Origin: Akebia trifoliata
Lineage: Eukaryota; Streptophyta; Magnoliopsida; Ranunculales; Lardizabalaceae
Direction: 5' to 3'
Length of the DNA: 64,000 nt
Assembly (NCBI GenBank): GCA_017979445.1
Contig: CM030714.1
Span: 14,131,892 to 14,195,891 of the forward strand
Shown here: piece by piece, positions 1 to 9,715 of the stretch
How positions within the stretch are numbered: the first letter of the stretch is position 1
How the letters are laid out: each line of letters starts with the position of its first letter
Notes under the pieces: model-generated
What the model was told of the DNA's origin: nothing
The model's input: only the letters and a program-made list of their open reading frames with translations
Databases searched by the model: none
Program-made: the position numbers and the translations under genes

Positions 1-263
1 TGGTTGGTAGTGATTTCCACTTTAGTGAATTGTTGAGCTGTCTCCAATAGACTTTCGTTGGAATCCCCATTGAATAGAACATCAATGCCTTCTACAAAGG
101 AGGATTGGGACTCAACAACTGAGTCTTCATGAATGTGCACCGGTTTGGGGTTTACCCTTTTTGGCTTTTTTGCTAATGGTGGTTCTGATAAGCTGTCGGG
201 TCTGGCATGTGATCTTGGGAAGCTAACACTGATGTGAGGGACTCTGCCCAGATTCCAGATGTT

Positions 264-1950
264 CTATTCATGATTTTGCCTTATCACTAGTCGATGCTCC
301 TTTTTCTTGTCATTCATTTCTACAATATCCCTTTTTGTGGGCCTAAACCCTAGACCAAAATAAGGAGTATGCTTTCTCGCTTCGACTGGTGTAGCTCTTC
401 CTCTTCCTCCCGGTCCCAACCCTTGCTTGGGTCGATAGCCTGTCCTTTTCATGACCCGACCAATCATCAGACTTGTTCTTGATAGTTTTGCCTTTATCTT
501 CTCATTTCCTTTCTCGATGTGATTAACAGCAGCGAATTGGTATGAATGGTAGAGTGCCTTGTCCTTCGTCATCTCTATATCAATAAACGGCACGTCCAGA
601 GCTCTGCCAGCCTGGATCAAGTTCTCTGCCAGTACCGATATCATTCTCTGCCCCATGATGAATTTGACTCTCTGGTGTAGAGAAGAGGGTACAGCTCCGG
701 CTATATGGATCCAAGGTCTGCCCAGTAACAAGTTGAATGTCGTTGGTATCTCCATGACTTCAAATGTTACTTCGAAGGTGCAAGGACCTATCGTGATAGG
801 TAAATCCACCTCTCCCAGGGAACCCCTTCTCGAACTGTCGAAGCCTCGGACAACCTTGTTGTTGGGTTTCACATGCGACCAATCAGCGTTGAGTTTTCGA
901 AAGGTTTCAAGCGGACAAGTGCTGAGCCATTATCAATTAGCACTCTGGCAACCATCATGCCCTTGCATATGACCATAATGTTTAGTGGTTCGACGTGCTC
1001 CGTTCCCTCAGGCATAAATTCATTTTCTGTGAAAATAATAGGATTGGGGGCCATGATCTGGCCGACCGTTTGTTCCAATTGTGCGGGTGACGTGGTCGAA
1101 GGCACATGTGATTTTCCCAGAACTCTCAACAACGCCTCTTGGTGCTCTTCTGATTTTTTACATCAGTCCCAGGATACTGATTTGAGCTGGCTGTTTGTTT
1201 AATCTGTCCACTGTATTATGCTCACTCTTGAGAACGAGCTTAACGAAGTCTGTAGCTTCCTTGTCTGTAACTTTCACATTTTCTTCCGTCTTCTCATCCT
1301 TATACAGCTTACCATTTCCCTTCGTTTTTCTTTTTTCTTCATCTGTTTCCTCTTTTGTTGTCTCTTTGGTTTCTTCCTTGATATTTACCCCATTTTCTGA
1401 CAATTTTTGACATTTTTCTGCCCTTGTCATATGGCCAATATCAGCCACTATTATTTCCTTCATTGTTTCGACCCCCGCGGTTGTGGTGATAGTGGTCTCA
1501 TAGCTCCAGGGAACTGCCTGGTCGGAGCTATAGGGGAATGGTTTAGGCGAGCGTATGGTTATGGGGGGTGGATCAGTTTTCATATTGAGGATGAGGGGTG
1601 GTGGTGACGATTTGGAGGTAGTGGTAGTAGGAGGAGTTGTGTGAGGAGCTGATGGAGTATGGAATGACGAGCGGTGGACGTGGAGACGAAGTGTATGGTA
1701 TGTGAAGGGGGGTCGAGTTGATCCTTGAGAACATGGTGGTGTGTAGGGTATAACAAGGGGAGGCCGGGTCAAATTTTGATGATGGGGTGATCCGTAAGGT
1801 ATGACTAAAGGTGGTCGGGTAGGGGTATTTTGATGAGTGGGATTGATGGTAAGGTCGACCAATCTGAGTGGTGGTAGTGAATTTTGGGATGTGTTTGTTT
1901 TGTGGTGGTTGACTTTGTTTACCGTTGACGCCTTAAATTCCTGGGTTAGT
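264..1950 (-). pseudogene. Tat gag C-terminal linker, aspartic protease and G-patch (frameshifted)
   Basis: Three overlapping minus-strand frames together cover one polyprotein. From 1862 to 1158 there is a proline-rich linker (repeated RPPLVIPY) and the region before protease. From 1132 to 869 comes the protease N-terminus with the catalytic motif VLIDNGSA. From 872 to 264 comes its C-terminus, with LLGRPWIH and AGAVPSSLHQ, then a G-patch-like segment (KRTGYRPKQGLG) and FGLGFRPT. Retropepsins cleave the polyprotein. The breaks are near 1150 and, notably, just after the catalytic DNGSA near 900, where a few bases are missing. The assignment to the family is firm and activity is excluded. Confidence 0.85.
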
Positions 1951-1952
1951 TG

Positions 1953-2655
1953 AAAAGAAGTTACATCAGCATGGAGCTGGCATCGACACGGAGTCGATAA
2001 AATATTTTTGAAAAAGGTAATTTCATCAACATAGAGCTGGCATCGACACGGAGTCGGAAAAACCTTTTAAAAAGAAATTACATCAGCACGGAGCTGGCAT
2101 CGACGCGGAATCGGTAAAACATTTTGGAAAGAAATTACATCAACACGGAGCTGGCATCGACACGGAGTCGGTAAAACGTTTTGAAAAGAAATTACATCAG
2201 CACGGAGCTGGCATCGACACAGAGTCGATAAAATATTTTGAAAAGAAGTTACATCAGCACGGAGCTGGCATCGACACGGAGTCGGTAAAATATTTTTGAA
2301 AAAGATAATTTCATCAGCATGGAGCTGGCATCGACACGGAGTCGGAAAAACCTTTTGAAAAGAAATTACATCAGCACGAAACTGGCATCGACGCGGAGTC
2401 GGTAAAACATTTTGGAAAGGAATTACATCAGCACGGAGCTGGCATCGACACGGAGTCGGTAAAACGTTTTGAAAAGAAATTACATCAGCACGGAGCTGGC
2501 ATCGACACGGAGTCGGTAAACCATTTTTGAAAAAGATAATTTCATCAGCATGGAGTTAGCATCGACACGGAGTCGGTAAAATATTTTTGAAAAAGGTAAT
2601 TTCATCAGCATGGAGCTGGCATCGACACGGAGTCGGGAAAACCTTTTGAAAAAAT
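1953..2655. repeat. Tandem array A, copy inside gag (about 12 units of 57-60 bp)
   Basis: About twelve head-to-tail units contain the core GGAGCTGGCATCGACACGGA followed by GTCGG and a short A/T tract with TTTTGAAAA. The spacing between cores is 57 to 60 bases. CACGGAG occurs twice per unit. Units differ by single substitutions (catggagc, catagagc) and a longer A/T tract. Related units occur at 4861-5365 in the leader of the same element. On the minus strand parts of the array read as an open 19-residue repeat. Confidence 0.93.
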
Positions 2656-2885
2656 GTAATTTCTGAGATAAACTGAGTTAGAATAACCCATGTTTTTGGT
2701 AGCCTCCAATTCAGTTCTCTGAAATCATCGCCGGCCAGACAGATCTCTAAGGAAGAGGCGGCGCACAATGGCACTCTTAAATCACCTTGTTCCCTGAATA
2801 GACGTAATCTATCCCCCTCATATCAACAGGGTAAGATCTTTCTAGGCACTGACTTTGATCAAGGACTGCAATTGGTGCTTTATTA
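2656..2885 (-). other. Conserved gypsy leader block, copy 1 (inside gag), with hairpin
   Basis: This stretch is closely similar to 5366-5590 and clearly related to 13742-13893 and to 59343-59480 in reverse complement. Shared pieces are GCGCACAATGGCACTCTTAA, the hairpin at 2798-2812 (ATAGAC, GTA, ATCTAT), GTAAGATCTTTCTAGGCAC and TTGATCAAGGACTGCAATTG. The strand given is gag sense. Here it sits between arrays A and B in the middle of gag, in the same order as the cassette in the leader, so it is a duplicated leader segment. Confidence 0.85.
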
Positions 2886-2984
2886 TTATTATTATTATTT
2901 TTTTTTTTGAAAAAAATGTTGAATGCATTGGAGTCGATTGATCAGTTGTTATCTTTGTTAGATCATAGATGGATCATGAACTTG

Positions 2985-3800
2985 ATTTGCTATGGGGTCG
3001 TGGACTTGATTTGTTGTGGATCTGGGTTGTGGACCTAGTTGAAGTGGATCTGGGTCGTAGATCCAGTTTGGTTGGATTTGGGTCGTGGACCCAGTTGACA
3101 TGGATCTGGGTCGTGGACCCAGTTGATTAGATCTGGGTCGTGGACCCAGTTTGGTTGGATCTGGGTCGTGGACCCAATTGAAAATGGATCTAGGTTGTGG
3201 ACCCAGTTTGAAATGGATCTGGGTCGTGGACCCAGTTGATTAGATCTGGGTCGTGGACCCAGTTTGGCATGGGTCTGGGTCGTGGACCTAGTTTGGTTGG
3301 ATCTGGGTCGTGGACCCAATTGGAAATGGATCTGGGTTGTAGACCCAGTTTGAAATGGATCTGGGTCGTGGACCCAGTTGAAGTGGATCTGGGTCATGCC
3401 CAGTTGACATGGATCTGGGTCGTGGACCCAATTTGGTTGGATCTGGGTCGGGGACCCAATTTAGTTGGATCTGGGTCGGGGACCCAGTTTGAAACGGATC
3501 TGGGTCGTGGACCCAGTTGGCAATGGATCTGGGTCGGGGACCCAGTTTAGTTGGATCTGGGTCGTGGACCCAGTTTGAAATGGATCTGGGTCGGGGACCC
3601 AGTTTAGTTGGATCTGGGTCGTGGACCCAATTTGAAATGGATCTGGGTCGTGGACCCAATTTAGTTGGATCTGGGTCGTGGACCCAGTTTGAAATGGATC
3701 TGGGTCGTGGACCCAGTTGGCAATGGATCTGGGTCGGGGACCTAGTTTAGTTGGATCTGGGTCGTGGACCCAGTTTGAAATGGATCTGGGTCGTGTACCC
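2985..3800. repeat. Tandem array B, copy inside gag (about 27 units of 28-31 bp)
   Basis: The core is GGATCTGGGTCGTGGACCCA followed by GTTTGAAAT or GTTTAGTT. Alternating 29- and 28-base units often make a 57-base higher-order period, divisible by three, so both strands carry long open frames of a 19-residue repeat. Every unit holds a small perfect palindrome, TGGGTC-GTG-GACCCA. The array abuts the gag coding sequence at about 3800. A shorter relative lies at 5690-5990. Confidence 0.93.
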
Positions 3801-4751
3801 CACCAGATGAGTATAAAAGACGTGCCCTAGTGTCGAGATAAACGTAGTGTTTATCTCTTGTTCTGTTATTGCGGGCCTTACTTGTGAGGCGGACTCTCGC
3901 CATCTCTGTGCATACTCTTTCACCGTTTCCCTCTGCTTTCTTGTCATCTTGGCCATGTCATTTCGATCTAGCCCCACATCAGTATTGAACCGGTAATTTT
4001 GCTAGAACATTTCTGCTAAGTCTTGCCAGTTCTTAAGGAGTGAGTGATCCAGTCCAGAAAACCATTTGAGCGTCGGCCCTGTTAAGCTCCTTTGAAACAG
4101 CTGTACCAACAACCTGTCATCCTCGCCATACTGACACATGGATCCATAATACAACTTCAGATGCGATAGCGGAAACCCTACTCCGTTGTATTTTTCAAAT
4201 TCTGGACACTTGAACTTGTCTGGTAATTGAGCATTGGGGTAAAAGCACAGATCCTTGAATCGAGTGCCACTCATAGTGTTAAGGCCCTTCATCCTCCTCA
4301 TCTCTTCCTGTGGAGATTCGATCTACTGAGCCAGTTTTTCATCTGTTGCGCTTTTGGCTTCCGTAACCCTATATTCACATTCATCGTCTGGAATGACCAC
4401 AGGGGGTGGTCGATTTTGTGGAATATAGAGCAGAGGCCCTTGGTATTCAGGCACTGCAGGTGGCATTGTGGTCTGTGGTCCCTGTGGAGGTTGCTCGGGT
4501 AACTCTTGATTCGACCCGGATGCGTGCTATTGTATTGTTTGAGCTTGTAGGATGCTAGCATTGGCTAATACAGTGTTTACTATCTTTTCTTGCCTCTCAA
4601 TTATTTTTAATAGTATTGTTATTTGCGGATCGATACCTGACGCTTCGGTCACTGGGGGTTGTGTTGGTTCGGAAGAACTCATGGTGACTGGAGATGATCT
4701 CAAGAAATATGGAGGTACTTCTGGCTGTTTGTATTTCTTTCGTTTGGCCAC
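3801..4751 (-). pseudogene. Tat gag (capsid part), three in-frame TAG stops
   Basis: This is one minus-strand reading frame from about 4751 to 3801 interrupted only by TAG stops, near 4528, 4324 and 4003. The N-terminus is basic (AKRKKYKQPEVPPYFLRSS), followed by a glutamine/proline-rich stretch. The retrotransposon capsid fold has FKDLCFYPNAQLPDKFKCPE, LKLYYGSM, LLVQLFQRSLTGPTLKWF, KEYAQRWRESASQV and FISTLGHVFYTHLVG. The frame then runs into array B, so gag is truncated just before the segment that normally precedes the proline-rich linker. The apparent N-terminal codon is GTG and the frame continues open upstream, so the true start is unclear. Confidence 0.88.
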
Positions 4752-4860
4752 CTGTGGGTACAGAAGACCAAGCGTTACTATCTTATTTACAAGAAGTGAA
4801 GATGCATGATGTTCTATTAGGTCAGGTAAAGTTGTTTATTATGAGTTTTAACGGAAAAAT

Positions 4861-5365
4861 AATTTCTCGGCGCGGAGCCGTCATCAACACGGAGTTGGCA
4901 AAATGTTTTACAAGAGAATTACATCAGCACGGAGCTAACATCGACACGGAGTCGGCATCAACACAGAGTTGGCATTAGCACGGAGCTGGCGTCGACACGG
5001 AGTCGGTAAGATATTTTAGGAAAGGTAATTTCATCCGTGGCATCGACACGGAGTCGGGAAAATATTTTGAAAAAGTAATTTCATCAGCACGGAGCTGGCA
5101 TCGGCACGGAGTCAGGAAAACATTTTGAAAAAGTAATTTCATCAGCACGGAGCTGGCATCGACACGGAGTCGAGAAAACATTTTGAAAAAGAAATTATCT
5201 CAGCACGGAGCTGGCATCGACACCGAGTCGACATCAACGCGGAGTTGGCATCGACACGGAGTCGGAAAATATTTTGGAATCGAAGTTATCTCAGCACGGA
5301 GCTGGCATCGACACGAAATCGGCATCAACACGGAGTTGGCATCAGCACGGAGCTGGGAAAATGTT
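4861..5365. repeat. Tandem array A, leader copy (irregular)
   Basis: The cores CACGGAGCTGGCATCGACAC and GGAGTCGG repeat as at 1953-2655, but with insertions, a partly doubled arrangement and an extra AACACGGAGTTGGCATC variant. It lies about 110 bases upstream of the gag frame (minus sense), between gag and the conserved leader block. It is more diverged internally than the array inside gag. Confidence 0.9.
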
Positions 5366-5590
5366 TTGAAAGATGATTTCCGAGATAAATCGAGTTGGAA
5401 CAACCCATGTTTTGGCAATCTCAATTTAGTTCTATGAAATCACCGCCGGCCAGGCAGATCTCCAAGGAAGAGGCGGCGCACAATGGCACTCTTAAATCAC
5501 TTTATTTCCTGAATAGATGTAGTCTATCCCCCCCGTATCAACACGGTAAGATCTTTCTAGGCACCGACTTTGATCAAGGACTGCAATTGG
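5366..5590 (-). other. Conserved gypsy leader block, copy 2, with hairpin
   Basis: In the leader of the Tat element, upstream of gag on the minus strand, this block nearly repeats 2656-2885. The hairpin at 5513-5527 reads ATAGAT-GTA-GTCTAT: relative to the 13.8-kb copy one stem base has changed and the pair becomes wobble rather than being lost. The ends GGCACC (5559) and GGTGCC (5588) are complementary and could close a larger stem around CTTTGATCAAGGACTGCAATT. Confidence 0.87.
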
Positions 5591-5689
5591 TGCCGTTTGA
5601 AATCTTTTTTTTTTTTTTTTTTGAAAAAGTTGAATACATTTGAGTCGATCGATTGATGGTTATCTTTGTTAAATCGTGGACTTGGGTTC

Positions 5690-5990
5690 AAAATTGGATC
5701 TGGATCTGGGTTGCTGACCTAGTTGAAAGCAGATCTGAGTTGTAAACCCAGTTGAAATGAGTTGGATCTGGTTCGTGGACCCAGTGGGATTGGATCTGGG
5801 TCGTAAACCCAATTGAGATGGATTTGGATCGTAGACCCAGTTGGAAATGGATCTGGGTCATGGACCCAGTTGGATTGGATCTGGGTCATGGACCTAGTTG
5901 AAAATGGATCTGGGTCGTGGACCCAGTTGAAAATGGATCTGGGTCGTGGACCCAGTTGAAGTGGATCTGGGTCGTGGACCCAGTTAAAAG
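5690..5990. repeat. Tandem array B, leader copy (about 10 units)
   Basis: Ten or so units of GGATCTGGGTCGTGGACCCA with intervening GTTGAAAAT lie upstream (minus sense) of the conserved leader block. Units toward 5690 are diverged (ctgggttgctgacctag) and those toward 5990 are near-consensus, as expected for an array that grows by unequal exchange at one side. Confidence 0.9.
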
Positions 5991-6254
5991 GGATATGACT
6001 GGGAACCTAGTCCACCAAATCATTTTGAGTCGGAAAATCCGCAAATTCTACCCCTCCCTTTTCTCTTTTCTTTTGTTTTATATATATATATATACTTTTT
6101 TTTTTGTTTGAAAACATTGGTTAAAAAATCTACCTTACTTAATTTGCCCCAAAACTTAGGATTTTCCTAAGGGTACCATCTCCGTTTGATCGATTGTAAG
6201 TGGGCCCCTTCAAAAATGGACTGTCGAGTTCATTCTGTAGCGTCGAGTTCACTC

Positions 6255-6475
6255 TAGTCTGTGTTAATGGCACGGATGTAATTTATATTCTGCCATCTGT
6301 GTTTTGGGCACGGGTGAGACATTTACTATTTCACCCGTTCTCAAAACACGGGCAAAGTAGTCTCTGTTTCAACCGTGTTTCCAACATGGATGAGGCATAC
6401 TTTGACTCAACCGTGTTCCCAACACGGATGATGCTAATTTTTGTCCATCTGTGTCATGGACACGGACCATAAAGA
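6255..6475. repeat. Short tandem repeats with ACACGG palindromes in the Tat leader
   Basis: Four or five imperfect units of about 50 bases each contain a small inverted repeat: CTGTGTTTTGGGCACGGG, CCCGTTCTCAAAACACGGG, CCGTGTTTCCAACATGG, CCGTGTTCCCAACACGG and CTGTGTCATGGACACGG. This is a third distinct hairpin-bearing repeat class in the same leader. A similar hairpin, CCCATGTTCATAACATGGG, occurs singly at about 36918-36936. Confidence 0.75.
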
Positions 6476-7179
6476 AATCCAGTTTCTGAAATTCACAAAA
6501 CTGTTTTCTTTGCCCCTGTTTTTCATGTCTCCCTGTTTTAAGTCCTTTGCTTACTACTTTTTTTTGAACATGATGCACAAGCATTCCCTCCCCTTTACCT
6601 AAGGGGCTATAAAAGGAGATTAAAACAAACCTATGATCTAATGGCCACTTTTGGGCTTACAACTTGGGCTTCAAGGCCCGACCACAACAATTGCATACAA
6701 TATTGTTTTGGGGGTCAATATGGAATTAAAAACTTGTGTCCTGGCCTCGTCTAATCGGGCACATGCATGTGGTTTAATGGGTGGCTTCACGGCTACCCGA
6801 TCTTCAAACCTCGATGCATACCGAAGTACACACATCGTTGGTTGGTGATCGGGTTTGATGTGTTCATTCCCGACACTTGAAATAACGATCTCAAGCCGTA
6901 GAACTACTAAGCATCGGGGCTAAGTATATTGAGGGTGGGGTGGCTAGGAAGTGAGGCTTGCTCGCAAGTGCACACGTGCATTTTCATTCATTATTCTTCA
7001 TCGACTCCTTACAAACATCATAATGAAGCAACAAAAATGTAACTAAATATTACATCAAGAACATAATAATGAAAATAAAAGCAAAATAATACACACACAA
7101 CAAACAACAAAACATTAGTAAAAGAATAATCTATTTTTTTTTCAAATGACCGAGTTATTCACGAGGGATGAGCCATTAT

Positions 7180-7197
7180 TCTCCAGTGGAGTCGCTA
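7180..7197 (-). other. Primer binding site of the Tat element (decayed)
   Basis: Two bases inside the LTR end the minus strand reads TAGCGACTCCACTGGAGA, two mismatches from TGGCGACTCCACTGGGGA seen at 15673-15690. This form ends in the complement of a tRNA 3' CCA and is the type described for Tat/Ogre elements (tRNA-Arg, from memory). It fixes the element orientation. Confidence 0.75.
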
Positions 7198-7199
7198 GC

Positions 7200-9464
7200 T
7201 GTAGACACGTGTTTTCGTCATTAGGACGACCATATCTACAATGAATTGGAGTCGCCACCATTCAAGTTGTAAGTGGGTGTGAATGGTCACTCGGTGCACA
7301 TTTTTTCGAAAAATTGCCATTTTGACGTAGTGTCTCGCAACGGATAGGGAACTAATCAAATCTTGAGATTCGGGTAAGCTGCTCGGTTGGAGAAAAGGGA
7401 AGAAGTTAGGAACCCTTTTCTCCCCGTCAAGTGATGGTAACCTCTACGCAACTCGGTCCTTTTGATTTAAAATAAATAAAAAAATGTGTCACGTGGGTGC
7501 ATTTGTACCCTAGATGGGATTCACTTTTGGCTTGATCATAGGGTCATTTCATTGCTGGAAATGACCCTTTGAGACCTCTAGCCTTGGGGTCCACTCATTA
7601 AAAATAAAAAAATAAAAGAGAAGAATGGGATATTAGAGGAGGGAAGAGGAGAGGGTAGAGATAGAGAGGGGGGGGGGGTTGCACTTTGAACCCACCTTGT
7701 ACTATTGATCTTCTTTTTTCTTCTTCTTCTTCTTTTAACTTTTATATCTTCTTGAGTCCTTGGTGGAATGTGAGTGAGTTATTGTGAGAGTAAGAGAGTA
7801 AAAAAGGGATGAGTAAGGATTAGATTTTTTTTTTTCATGAGACTTGGTAACCATTTTTGGGATGAGAGGGGGGTATTTATAGATATTTGGAGGAGGTTTG
7901 GGGTATAATAGGGTGAAGAGTTGAGAGAATGGGGAATGGTATGGGTATTTGAAGTGAAAGGTGTGAAATTTAAAGTGTAATGGAGGGCAAATGTGTAATG
8001 AGTGAAAATGGGTGAGGTTTAGATCCAAATGAGTTGGATCTTACCCAAATCCATTTGGGTAGAGTGTTTGGTGGGATGAGATGAGTGATGGTTGCTGGGA
8101 GGAGTGGGGTGTAAGAGAGTTATTTAGAGAAGAAGTGTTATGTTGGTTGATGAGGTGAGGTGTGTAGATTTAGGAGAATGGATTGTGTAAGAGGTTGTTA
8201 AATTGGTTTTTAGGAGGAGAGAGAGGATGATGCCATGTGGTATATGTGATGAGAGGATGAGGAGATGAGATTGGTTGATTGGTTGATGGTGGTCGTTTGA
8301 TTAGAGAAAAGGATGTGGGTTCGTTGGTTGATGATGAGGGAGGTATGGGTTGAGGTGATTTTGTGGGAATGTTTTAAGGAAAATGATGGGTGTAGATATG
8401 GGTTGTGATGTGGGTGGTTGTTTGATGTTAGAGAATGGTGATAGCTTAGGGTATGGGTTGAGGTGTGGGTGGGTGATGCTGTTAGCGAATGGGCTAGGGT
8501 AGGGTTGAGGTGATTTTGGAGAGAGGTAATGTGGTTAGATTGAGTGTTTGCGAGAATGGTGAGGGGGTGGGTGATTAGATGAGGGAGTGTGCCGGGTGGT
8601 GATGCCATGTGTGTCATCTTTTGCTGTTGAGGGGTTGATTGGTTGATGTGGGTAATGGGTAATCGGTTAAGGTTATGGGTTAGATAATGAGTTCGATATG
8701 GGTAATAGTTAGTGGGCTTTTAGTGCATTGGGTTTGGGTTGAGGAGGGTTATCGGTTATCTTGGGTTTGGATAGGTTTGTTTGTGGCTTGGATTTTTGAG
8801 GTTGGGTTCACTTTAGGGTTTAGGTGGTGTGGAATTGATTTTGGGTTGAGGGTAAGGTTAGAAATTATTTTTAGGAAAGAATAAGGGTCTGTGGGCCTCG
8901 AAGGGGCTTAGGGTGTTTACGGATCTCGAGGTGGAGCGGCGGGAGGTAGATGAGGGGTAGGTATTCCAAGTCTCACATTTTTTTTTTTTTTGATTTTTGA
9001 AAATTTTAAAATCATTGATTTGATCAAAATGCCGCGTGTTGGCCAATCGGGCTTTTTGGGCCCGTTTGAAGGATCTTATAGAATTTTTGGATGTAAGCGT
9101 GGAGCGGTGATATTGAACACATGTGGGATGGGTCACAACCCTTCTCATGGGTCCCTTAGACCATTGGGTGGTCTTAGGGACCTCGGTTAATTCCAAAATG
9201 TCATTTTTAGCATTTTGGACCTTAGAGGCCCGTTGGCCTTTTTTGTAGGAAAGTCGGTATTTAGAATAGAGCGGGGTAGATAGGAGCATGCCGAATCCTT
9301 TTGATGGACCTACTACCCCATTGAGAGGTGTTAGAGGCTTTGACTTTGGCAAAAATGTAATATTTCGATGATTCGGGCCTTCGAGGCTCGTTGGCCAACT
9401 TTATTGAAAAATTATTGTTTTTGGCCCTTTCGAATGAGGGCCTGTTCAAATTGGGGTGTCTACA
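7200..9464 (-). repeat. 5' LTR of the Tat element (2265 bp)
   Basis: The LTR is bounded by TGTAGACAC at 7200 and GTGTCTACA at 9456-9464. It contains GGAGTCGCCACCATTC near one end and GTGTGAATGGTCAC after it, both shared with the solo LTR at 19246-20985; a middle segment (GGGATGAGATGAGTGATGGTTG) is also shared. A minus-strand TATA box lies at 7874-7881. The plus strand from 7740 to 8880 is almost free of C and very rich in G and T, so the open minus-strand frames at 8210-8617 and 7735-8028 are composition artefacts. The flanking 5 bases on the outside are ACACG (9465-9469). Confidence 0.85.
7874..7881 (-). promoter_or_regulatory. LTR TATA box
   Basis: TATAAATA on the minus strand (plus-strand TATTTATA), followed on that strand by CCCCCC. 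It matches the position of TATA boxes in the related LTRs (minus strand 19905-19912 and 16294-16301, plus strand 10849-10856). Confidence 0.6.
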
Positions 9465-9715
9465 ACACGAATTCGGGCAGCTTGCCCCATCATCACATCT
9501 CAGCATCTGAAGCATCACAACTCACAAGGTAAGATGCAAATGTATCAAAATAAGGACCTTGAGCAAGTCTCTCTCGAAGATTATCAATTTTAGCCTTCAA
9601 AATGGAAGACTTCTCACTCCTCAAATACTCGAGCTGAGCTAGTTGGGTTTTCAACGCATTCTTAGAACGTAGCCAAAACATCTCAATCTGCTTATGAGAT
9701 ACTATTATATCTTCC
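9465..9715 (-). other. Stretch between two LTRs with a coiled-coil-like open frame
   Basis: A minus-strand frame (stop at 9493) reads through this gap and into the neighbouring LTR. The part outside the LTR is rich in K, E, L and Q (HKQIEMFWLRSKNALKTQL, LEYLRSEKSSILKAKIDNL) and would form a coiled coil. There is no start codon outside the LTR and I recognise no family. It may be a fragment of the gene or element into which both LTRs inserted. Confidence 0.3.

Larger units (their letters stand above)
1..9464 (-). mobile_element. Tat-lineage Ty3/gypsy retrotransposon, 5' part
   Basis: Read on the minus strand the order is LTR (9464-7200), primer binding site (7197-7180), a leader of about 2.4 kb, gag (from 4751), then protease and G-patch down to 264. 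The reverse transcriptase part and 3' LTR would lie left of the window. The protease and G-patch signature, LTR termini TGTAGACAC/GTGTCTACA and a PBS of the TGGCGACTCC type are characteristic of the plant Tat/Ogre group. It is non-functional: gag has three in-frame stops, protease has frameshifts, and 1.85 kb of repeats interrupts gag. Bases 1-263 hold the degenerate stretch between G-patch and reverse transcriptase, where I see no intact domain. Confidence 0.85.

Noticed and set aside
559..972. 137-codon plus-strand frame
   Set aside because: It is the complement of the Tat protease region on the minus strand.
3035..3750. Long open frames over array B on both strands (up to 123 codons)
   Set aside because: They arise because the repeat period is divisible by three; both strands are open and neither has a start context or family.
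2985..3800. CRISPR-like array of direct repeats
   Set aside because: The units are contiguous satellite repeats with no unique spacers, and the context is a plant retrotransposon.
8210..8617. 135-codon minus-strand frame rich in T, H, S and P (also 7735-8028 and 19925-20264)
   Set aside because: The plus strand there is nearly free of C, so stops are rare on the complement. The composition explains the frame, and it lies inside an LTR.
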